Assembly: GCF_947489365.1 (NCBI RefSeq)
Contig: NZ_CANLDB010000009.1
Span: 1-64,000 of the forward strand
Source of the DNA: an uncultured Nocardioides sp.
GTDB taxonomy: Bacteria; Actinomycetota; Actinomycetes; Propionibacteriales; Nocardioidaceae
DNA: 64,000 nucleotides
Direction of reading: 5' to 3'
The number at the start of each line of letters is the position of its first letter. Position 1 is the stretch's first letter. Shown here in pieces: positions 47,450 to 53,666 of the stretch. The position numbers and the translations under genes are program-made. Under the pieces are notes generated by a model, which searched no databases, was not told the DNA's origin, and saw nothing but the letters and a program-made list of their open reading frames with translations.

Positions 47450-48454
47450 ATGTTCGCGTTCATCGTGAAGCGCCTGCTGGCCGGCCTCCTCGTGCTCGGC
47501 ACGCTGGTCGTCAGCATCTTCGTGCTGTTCTGGTACGGCCCGCGCAGCCCCGTCCAGGGCCTGTGCGAGCAGCGCACCAACAACCGCTGCACCAGTGAGT
47601 TCCGAGCCCAGCTCGAGGAGAACTTCGGCTACAACAACCCGATGCTCTCCGAGCTCGGGAAGTACGTCGGCGGCATCTTCACCGGCCGCGACATCCAGCT
47701 CGGCGCCAGCACCTTCGTCGAGTGCTCCGCCCCGTGCCTCGGCCTGTCCTACCGGACCTTCGTGCCTGCGTTCGACGAGCTGATCCGCCGGCTGCCCGCG
47801 ACCATCAGCCTCGCCGTGGGCGCCGCGGTGATCATCCTGCTCGTCGGCGTGACCAGCGGCGTGCTCGCCGCCCGCCGTCGCGGCACCGTCGCCGACAAGG
47901 CGCTGGTCAGCGCGACCCTGCTGATGAGCTCGATCCCCTACGTGCTCTTCGCCCTGCTGATCTACCTCTACCTGAACGTCATCAACGAGGTGTTCCCGGA
48001 GGCCGGCTACACGCCGCTGACGGAGAACCCGGTGGCGTGGCTGAGCGGCCTGCTGCTCCCGTGGCTGGCGCTCGGTCTCTACAACTCGACGCAGTACACC
48101 CGCTTCTCCCGCGGCGCGATGATCGACGCCCTGTCGGAGGACTACATCCGCACCGCGCGGGCGAAGGGCCTGAGCTCGCGGACCGTCACGTTCAAGCACG
48201 GCCTGCGCTCCGCGCTCGTGCCCATCGTGACGATCTTCGGCATCGACTTCGCGTTCCTGCTCGCCGGTACGATCTTCACGGAGATCATCTTCGGCATCAA
48301 CGGCATCGGTCGCTGGGGCCTGGAGGCCATCCAGATCGAGGACTTCCCGGTCGTGCAGACCACCGTGCTCTTCGGTGCCATCGTGGTGATCGTGGCCAAC
48401 ATCGTGGTCGACATCCTCTACGGGGTGCTCGACCCCCGAGTGAGGATCTCGTGA
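47450..48454 (+). CDS. Oligopeptide/dipeptide ABC transporter permease, DppB-like (334 aa)
   Basis: Integral membrane subunit with the DppB-type N-terminus (MFAFIVKRLLAGLLVLGTLV), a large periplasmic-type loop with four Cys (CEQRTNNRC, CSAPC) and the permease core ending in FGINGIGRWGLEAIQIEDFP and a short tail. The EAA loop is DYIRTARAKGLSSRTVTFKH. AGGAG lies 4 bases before ATG 47450. The stop overlaps the first ATPase gene (GTGA). It pairs with the DppC-like permease upstream. Confidence 0.9.
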   Translation: MFAFIVKRLLAGLLVLGTLVVSIFVLFWYGPRSPVQGLCEQRTNNRCTSEFRAQLEENFGYNNPMLSELGKYVGGIFTGRDIQLGASTFVECSAPCLGLSYRTFVPAFDELIRRLPATISLAVGAAVIILLVGVTSGVLAARRRGTVADKALVSATLLMSSIPYVLFALLIYLYLNVINEVFPEAGYTPLTENPVAWLSGLLLPWLALGLYNSTQYTRFSRGAMIDALSEDYIRTARAKGLSSRTVTFKHGLRSALVPIVTIFGIDFAFLLAGTIFTEIIFGINGIGRWGLEAIQIEDFPVVQTTVLFGAIVVIVANIVVDILYGVLDPRVRIS

Positions 48455-49611
48455 GCACCGACACCGGCGTCACCACCAGCAAGTCCGCGTCGTCCGCGGC
48501 CGGCGAGCGCCTGCTCGAGGTCGAGCACCTCACGGTCAAGTTCCCGACGGCCGACGGCCTCGTCAACGCGGTCACCGACCTGTCGTACGGCGTGGCCCGC
48601 GGCCAGACCCTCGGCATCGTGGGGGAGTCAGGCTCGGGGAAGTCGGTGTCGTCCATGGCCGTCCTCGGCCTGCACGACCCCCGCCGTACCCGCATCGAGG
48701 GCTCCATCCGGATCGACGGCCAGGAGGTCATCGGGCTCTCCGAGTCCCGCCTGCGCAAGATCCGCGGCAACAGCGCGGCGATGATCTTCCAGGACGCGCT
48801 GGCCTCGCTGCACCCGTTCTACCGGGTCGGCAAGCAGCTCTCCGAGGCGTACGGCGCGCACCACCCGAAGGCCAGCGCGCGTGACGGGCGCCGCAAGGCG
48901 ATCGAGATGCTCGACCTGGTCGGCATCCCGCAGCCCGACCGGCGCGTCGACGACTTCCCGCACCAGTTCTCCGGCGGCATGCGCCAGCGCGCCATGATCG
49001 CGATGGGCCTGATCAACGACCCGTCGCTGCTCATCGCCGACGAGCCCACCACCGCGCTCGACGTGACGGTGCAGGCGCAGATCCTGGACCTGCTCGGCGA
49101 CCTCCAGCGGGAGTTCGACTCGGCGATCATCATCATCACCCACGACCTCGGCGTGATCGCCGAGATGGCCGACGAGGTGCTGGTGATGTACGCCGGCCGT
49201 GCCGTGGAGTACGGCGCGACCCGGGAGCTGCTGACGCACCCCGAGATGCCCTACACCTGGGGCCTGCTGTCGAGCGTCCCCGACGTGTCGGCCGACCCGG
49301 ACGCCCGCCTGCTGCCGATCCCGGGCAACCCCCCGAGCCTCCTGGACCCGCCGACCGGCTGCTCGTTCCACCCCCGGTGCGTCCACGTCGACAAGGTCCC
49401 CGGTGACCTGTGCTCGACGTCGACGCCCGAGCTCACCCCCGGGGGACGCGGTCCCGGCCACCTCAAGCGGTGCCACCTCGCCGACCCCGACCGGATCTAC
49501 GCCACCGAGGTCCTGCCCGAGATCGCGCCCGACCTCGCGGACGGCTCCGCCACCCCGGCTCCGTCGACGGCCACGCCCTCGACGACGCCCCCGACCACGA
49601 AGGAGGCGTGA
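48451..49611 (+). CDS. Peptide ABC transporter ATPase, DppD-like (386 aa)
   Basis: One ABC domain: Walker A GESGSGKS, Q-loop MIFQDALASLHP, signature FSGGMRQRAMIAM, Walker B LLIADEPTTALD, H-loop IIITHDLGVIAE. The oligopeptide-type C-terminal extension with Cys residues (GCSFHPRCVHVDKVPGDLCS) may carry an iron-sulfur cluster, as in some Opp/Dpp ATPases. A Thr/Pro-rich tail of about 25 residues ends the protein. GTG 48451 overlaps the DppB-like stop. The second ATPase follows without a gap. Confidence 0.93.
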   Translation: MSTDTGVTTSKSASSAAGERLLEVEHLTVKFPTADGLVNAVTDLSYGVARGQTLGIVGESGSGKSVSSMAVLGLHDPRRTRIEGSIRIDGQEVIGLSESRLRKIRGNSAAMIFQDALASLHPFYRVGKQLSEAYGAHHPKASARDGRRKAIEMLDLVGIPQPDRRVDDFPHQFSGGMRQRAMIAMGLINDPSLLIADEPTTALDVTVQAQILDLLGDLQREFDSAIIIITHDLGVIAEMADEVLVMYAGRAVEYGATRELLTHPEMPYTWGLLSSVPDVSADPDARLLPIPGNPPSLLDPPTGCSFHPRCVHVDKVPGDLCSTSTPELTPGGRGPGHLKRCHLADPDRIYATEVLPEIAPDLADGSATPAPSTATPSTTPPTTKEA

Positions 49612-50850
49612 ATGGTCTCCGTGCAGAAGGAGTCCGACGCCACGCTCACCCGGCACCGCAGCGGGGGGCAGCCGGTCCTCGAGGTCGAGGACCTCAAGAT
49701 GTACTTCCCCGTGAAGTCCTCGGGGCTCGTGCGTCGCACGGTCGGCCACGTGCAGGCGGTCGACGGGGTCTCCTTCCAGGTCCCCGCCGGCGGCGCGCTC
49801 GGCCTGGTGGGGGAGTCCGGCTGCGGCAAGTCGACGACCGGTCGGCTGATCACCCGGCTGCACGACCCGACGTCCGGCGCGATCCGCTTCGAGGGCACCG
49901 ACCTGGCCAGGCTCAGCCCCCGGCAGATGAAGCCGATGCGGCGCGACGTCCAGATGATCTTCCAGGACCCGTTCAGCTCGCTGAACCCGCGCCACACCGT
50001 GGGTGCGATCGTGTCCAGCCCGCTGGTCACCCACTCGATGGTGCCGAAGGACAAGGTCCTCTCGCGGGTGCAGGAGCTGCTGGAGGTCGTCGGGCTGAAC
50101 CCCGAGCACTACAACCGCTACCCGAACGAGTTCTCCGGTGGTCAGCGGCAGCGCATCGGCATCGCCCGCGCGCTGGCGCTGCAGCCGAAGCTGCTGGTGG
50201 CGGACGAGCCCGTCTCGGCGCTGGACGTGTCGATCCAGGCGCAGGTGGTGAACCTCCTGGAGGACCTCCAGAAGGAGTTCGGGATCGCGTTCCTCTTCAT
50301 CGCCCACGACCTGGGCGTGGTCCGGCACTTCTGCCCCGAGGTCGCGGTGATGTACCTCGGCAAGATCGTGGAGATCGCGGACCGCGACACCCTGTACGAC
50401 CGCCCTCACCACCCGTACACGCAGGCCCTGCTGTCCGCGGTGCCCGACGTGAAGCAGGCGGCGATCGGCGGTCGCCGTGAGCGCATCCGCATCGAGGGCG
50501 ACGTCCCGAGCCCCATCAACCCGCCGTCGGGCTGCCGCTTCCGCACCCGGTGCTTCCACGCCAAGGAGATCTGCGCGCGGGTCGAGCCCCCGCTGATGCA
50601 GATCGGGCGCCGCCACAAGGTGGCCTGCCACTTCCCCGGCGAGCTCGGCAAGCACCCCGAGGAGCCGGTGACCGCCCGCCTCCTGGGCGTCGACGACCAG
50701 GGCAGCCCTGACCCGGGCGGCTCCCCGACCGACCTGGGCAACCCGCCCGGCTTCTCCGACACCTGGTTCGACCTGGAGAAGCGGACGATGGCCGGCGCGC
50801 GCACCACCCCGGGCGCGTCCGCGAACGACACCGCGAGGGACGCGGGCTGA
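49612..50850 (+). CDS. Peptide ABC transporter ATPase, DppF-like (412 aa)
   Basis: Second ABC subunit: KMYFPVKSSGLVRRTVGHVQ at the N-terminus (DppF/OppF type), Walker A GESGCGKST, Q-loop MIFQDPFSSLNPR, signature FSGGQRQRIGIAR, Walker B LLVADEPVSALD, H-loop FIAHDLGVV. The C-terminal Cys-containing domain (GCRFRTRCFHAKEICARVEP) is followed by an acidic tail of about 90 residues unusual for the family. The ATG immediately follows the DppD-like stop. The stop overlaps the CTG proposed as the rarA start. Confidence 0.93.
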   Translation: MVSVQKESDATLTRHRSGGQPVLEVEDLKMYFPVKSSGLVRRTVGHVQAVDGVSFQVPAGGALGLVGESGCGKSTTGRLITRLHDPTSGAIRFEGTDLARLSPRQMKPMRRDVQMIFQDPFSSLNPRHTVGAIVSSPLVTHSMVPKDKVLSRVQELLEVVGLNPEHYNRYPNEFSGGQRQRIGIARALALQPKLLVADEPVSALDVSIQAQVVNLLEDLQKEFGIAFLFIAHDLGVVRHFCPEVAVMYLGKIVEIADRDTLYDRPHHPYTQALLSAVPDVKQAAIGGRRERIRIEGDVPSPINPPSGCRFRTRCFHAKEICARVEPPLMQIGRRHKVACHFPGELGKHPEEPVTARLLGVDDQGSPDPGGSPTDLGNPPGFSDTWFDLEKRTMAGARTTPGASANDTARDAG

Positions 50851-52214
50851 GCGGCGACGGACTGTTCGACGTCCCGGGCGCCCCCTCGTCGGGGTCGTCC
50901 GGGACCGCCGGGTCCCTGGGGTCGAGCGACCACGCGGCGGCGCCGCTCGCCGTCCGGATGCGACCGCGGACGCTCGAGGAGCTCGCCGGGCAGCGCCAGC
51001 TCCGCGACGCGGGGTCACCGCTGCACCAGCTCGTCGAGGGCGACGCGTCGATGTCGCTGCTGCTGTGGGGCCCGCCCGGCACCGGCAAGACGACGATCGC
51101 CTCGATCCTGTCGCGCCAGACCGACCGCCGGTTCGTGGAGATCTCGGCGGTCGCCGCCGGCGTCAAGGAGGTCCGCGCCGCCATCGACCTGGCGCGCCGC
51201 GAGCTCGTCGCCAGCGGCAAGGAGACGGTGCTCTTCGTCGACGAGGTCCACCGCTTCAGCAAGGCCCAGCAGGACGCACTCCTGCCCGGGGTCGAGAACC
51301 GCTGGGTGACCCTGGTCGCCGCCACCACCGAGAACCCGTTCTTCTCCGTCATCTCGCCGCTGCTGTCGCGCAGCCTGCTGCTGCGCCTCGAGTCCCTGAC
51401 GGACGCCGACGTGGCCGGCGTCCTCGCCTCGGCGCTGGTCGACGCGCGCGGGCTCGCCGGCGCGGTCACGCTGGCCGACGACGCCCGGGACCACCTGGTC
51501 CGCCTCGCCGGGGGCGACGCGCGGCGGGGCCTGACCTACCTCGAGGCCGCGGCCCGTACCGCGGCGACGCGGGGCCTGGACGAGATCGACCTGACCACTG
51601 CCGAGGCGGCCGTCGACGTCGCCGCCGTCCGCTACGACCGCCAGGGCGACCAGCACTACGACGTCACCAGCGCCTTCATCAAGTCGGTCCGCGGCTCCGA
51701 CGTCGACGCGGCGCTGCACTACCTCGCCCGGATGATGGAGGCGGGGGAGGACCCCCGCTTCATCGCCCGGCGGTTGATCATCCTGGCCAGCGAGGACGTC
51801 GGCCTCGCGGACCCCACCGCGCTGCCCACCGCCGTGGCCGCGGCCCAGGCGGTCGCACTGATCGGGATGCCGGAGGGCCGGCTCACCCTCGCCCAGGCCA
51901 CCATCGCCATCGCCGTGGCCCCGAAGTCGAACGCCGTCACCACCGCGATCGGCGCCGCCAGCGCCGACGTCCGGGCCGGCAAGGTCGGCCCCGTCCCCGC
52001 CCACCTCCGCGACGCCCACTACGGCGGCGCGAAGAAGCTCGGCCACGGCGCCTCGTACGTCTACAGCCACGACGCGCCGTACGGCATCGCCCAGCAGCAG
52101 TACGCCCCCGACGTGGTCGCCGACGCCATCTACTACCGCCCCACCTCCCTCGGCGCCGAGGCCGGCGTCAAGGAGCGCTGGCAGCGCGTGCGCCGGCTCA
52201 TCCGGGGCTCCTAG
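50847..52214 (+). CDS. rarA: Replication-associated recombination protein RarA/MgsA (455 aa)
   Basis: An AAA+ ATPase that acts at stalled replication forks. Walker A GPPGTGKTTIAS, Walker B LFVDEVHRF, sensor ATTENPFFSVISPLLSR and the C-terminal tetramerisation domain (DVTSAFIKSVRGSDVDAALH ... YGGAKKLGHGASYVY) are intact. The first ATG in frame (50958) would cut off the conserved opening GLFDVPG ... AAAPLAVRMRPRTLEEL. That opening is encoded upstream in frame with no ATG, GTG or TTG. A CTG at 50847 overlaps the dppF stop (CTGA) and has GAGGGA 6 bases before it, so an unusual CTG start is proposed. The stop is followed directly by repeat array C. Confidence 0.88.
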   Translation: MSGDGLFDVPGAPSSGSSGTAGSLGSSDHAAAPLAVRMRPRTLEELAGQRQLRDAGSPLHQLVEGDASMSLLLWGPPGTGKTTIASILSRQTDRRFVEISAVAAGVKEVRAAIDLARRELVASGKETVLFVDEVHRFSKAQQDALLPGVENRWVTLVAATTENPFFSVISPLLSRSLLLRLESLTDADVAGVLASALVDARGLAGAVTLADDARDHLVRLAGGDARRGLTYLEAAARTAATRGLDEIDLTTAEAAVDVAAVRYDRQGDQHYDVTSAFIKSVRGSDVDAALHYLARMMEAGEDPRFIARRLIILASEDVGLADPTALPTAVAAAQAVALIGMPEGRLTLAQATIAIAVAPKSNAVTTAIGAASADVRAGKVGPVPAHLRDAHYGGAKKLGHGASYVYSHDAPYGIAQQQYAPDVVADAIYYRPTSLGAEAGVKERWQRVRRLIRGS

Positions 52215-52396
52215 GTCGAGTCGGCACGTCTGCGCAGGTGTGCGGCGTCGAGTCGGCACGTCTGCGCAGCTGTGGGACGTCGAGTCGGCACGTCTGCGCA
52301 GCTGTGGGACGTCGAGTCGGCACGTCTGCGCAGCTGTGGGACGTCGAGTCGGCACGTCTGCGCAGGTGTGCGGCGTCGAGTCGGCACGTCCGCGCA
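52215..52396 (+). repeat. 32-bp-period repeat array, locus C (6 units)
   Basis: Six 22-base units at 52215, 52247, 52279, 52311, 52343 and 52375. Each starts GTCGAGTCGGCACGT and ends CTGCGCA (the last has CCGCGCA). The 10-base spacers are GGTGTGCGGC (first and fifth) and GCTGTGGGAC (second to fourth). The array starts one base after the rarA stop codon. The units are the same as in loci A and B. Confidence 0.95.
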
Positions 52397-52438
52397 GGTG
52401 GACCGGGTACGTCGGCCGCTCGCGGTCTCCTGCGCTCA

Positions 52439-52586
52439 TCGGCCCACCCGGGCTCCAGACCAACCCGCTCCGGCCGGTCGGCGCCTGACCCACCCGCCGT
52501 CCCTCCCGATCGCCGAGTCGGCAGAAGCCGCCCTCACTCGCCAGGGCTCGCTCGGTGCGTTTCAGCCGACTCGGCTCGGGTGCCAC
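52439..52586. repeat. 148-bp direct repeat, copy 1
   Basis: Begins TCGGCCCACCCGGGCTCC and ends CTCGGGTGCCAC. Near-identical to copy 2 at 52635-52781 (one substitution and one single-base indel seen). It contains GCCGAGTCGGC (52512-52522) and its complement GCCGACTCGGC (52565-52575), which can pair as an 11-bp stem over a 42-base loop. Confidence 0.9.
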
Positions 52587-52877
52587 TCGATCCGGGCGGT
52601 CGTGTCGCCGGGTGCCACTCGATGTGGGTGGTCGTCGGCCCACTCGGGCTCCAGACCAACCCGCTCCGGCCGGTCGGCGCCTGCCCACCCGCCGTCCCTC
52701 CCGATCGCCGAGTCGGCAGAAGCCGCCCTCACTCGCCAGGGCTCGCTCGGTGCGTTTCAGCCGACTCGGCTCGGGTGCCACGCGATGCGGGCGCTGTTCT
52801 CGCCGGGTGCCACGCGATGTGGGCGCTGTTCTCGTCGGGTGCCAGGCGATGTGGGCGGTCGTGTCGCCGGGTGCCAC
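52578..52877. repeat. Second 32-bp-period repeat family
   Basis: The core GGGTGCCAC starts at 52578, 52610, 52773, 52805, 52837 (GGGTGCCAG) and 52869, giving intervals of exactly 32 within each run. Most units continue (T/G)CGATGTGGGCG. The family is unrelated in sequence to the GTCGAGTCGG family but has the same period. Confidence 0.88.
52635..52781. repeat. 148-bp direct repeat, copy 2
   Basis: Second copy of the block at 52439-52586, offset by 195-196 bases, with the same potential 11-bp stem. Confidence 0.9.
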
Positions 52878-52909
52878 CCGGGGCGACGGCGCGGGGCGTG
52901 GGGCGCGGG

Positions 52910-52915
52910 TAGGGT
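52910..52915 (+). promoter_or_regulatory. Leaderless -10 box of the alaS operon
   Basis: TAGGGT ends 8 bases before ATG 52924, and no Shine-Dalgarno sequence is present. Confidence 0.55.
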
Positions 52916-52923
52916 GACGCGTC

Positions 52924-53391
52924 ATGGACGTCGCGCTGGTGGTGTGCGCCGGGATCGCCCTCGTGGCCGGTCTCGCGGCGCTGCTGCTCGCGGCGAGGAC
53001 CCGCGCCGCGGGGCGCCGGGAGCTCGAGTCCGCCCGCGCCGAGGGCGCCGAGCTGCGTCGACGGGTCGACGAGCTCGAGCGGTCCCGCGCCGCCGCGAGG
53101 ACCGAGCCCGTCGTCACCCCGAGCGTCCCGGTCCCACGCACCGGCGGGGAGCCGGTCGAGGTCGAGGCGCAGACGCTGCCCGCCCCGGTGTTCACCGACA
53201 TGGTGGTGCGGGAGTCCGTCATCCGACTGGCCTCCCTCACCCACGGCGTACGACGCGCGCTGGGGGCCGAGACCCGCAACCGGGTCCGCTTCGAGATGCG
53301 CCGCGAGGTACGACGCTCCCGCAAGCAGCGCCGCAGCGACATGAAGGCCGCGCTGCGCCGGATGCAGGCCGAGGAGCGGGAGGCCGCCTGA
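52924..53391 (+). CDS. Small membrane-anchored coiled-coil protein (155 aa)
   Basis: Not recognised as a named family. One N-terminal helix (VALVVCAGIALVAGLAALLL) is followed by a charged coiled-coil segment (RRELESARAEGAELRRRVDE) to about residue 60, a Pro/Val linker and a basic C-terminus (RFEMRREVRRSRKQRRSDMK). Similar small proteins precede alaS in many actinobacteria. The basic tail could bind nucleic acid or lipid. It starts at ATG 52924 with a leaderless-type promoter and ends overlapping the next start (TGATG). The function is unknown. Confidence 0.72.
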   Translation: MDVALVVCAGIALVAGLAALLLAARTRAAGRRELESARAEGAELRRRVDELERSRAAARTEPVVTPSVPVPRTGGEPVEVEAQTLPAPVFTDMVVRESVIRLASLTHGVRRALGAETRNRVRFEMRREVRRSRKQRRSDMKAALRRMQAEEREAA

Positions 53392-53666
53392 TGCCCAGGA
53401 CCCTGTGGTTCGTCGCGGGGGCCGGTGCGGGGGTCTACGCGGTCGCCCGCGCCCGCCGCCTGGCGGAGTCGCTGACCGCCGACGGCCTGAGGGACCGCAT
53501 CGGCGCCGTCGCGCTGGGCGCCCGCATCATGGCCGACGAGGTCCGTGCCGGCGCCGCCGAGCGCGAGGTCGAGCTGCGTGAGCGCTACGGGGTGGCCGAG
53601 CCCGGCCACCGGGCGCTGGAGTCGGGCCCCCGGACGGGCCCGACATCGAGAGAGGACCAGGACTGA
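53391..53666 (+). CDS. DUF6167-like small protein (91 aa)
   Basis: A short protein with an N-terminal hydrophobic helix (TLWFVAGAGAGVYAVARARR), then RRLAESLTADGLRDRIGAVA and RIMADEVRAGAAEREVELRE. This matches the small DUF6167-type protein that regularly sits directly before alaS in actinobacteria. It is coupled at both ends by one-base TGATG overlaps with its neighbours, which suggests tight co-expression with alaS. No activity is known. Confidence 0.75.
   Translation: MPRTLWFVAGAGAGVYAVARARRLAESLTADGLRDRIGAVALGARIMADEVRAGAAEREVELRERYGVAEPGHRALESGPRTGPTSREDQD

Larger units (their letters stand above)
52397..52909. other. Noncoding repeat-filled spacer
   Basis: About 500 bases with no credible gene. 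It holds the two 148-bp copies and the second 32-bp family listed separately. Open frames through it encode only repeat-derived Arg/Ser/Ala strings. Confidence 0.8.

Noticed and set aside
52215..52396. CRISPR-like array after rarA (22-base repeat, 10-base spacers)
   Set aside because: Spacers are only 10 bases, are reused within the array, and no cas genes are near. The same units occur at two other intergenic loci.
52240..52917. Open frames of 80 to 460 codons through the repeat block
   Set aside because: They encode only repeat-derived strings such as VGTSAQ and ESARLR, in several frames at once. They lack start signals and cross the true genes at 52924-53666.
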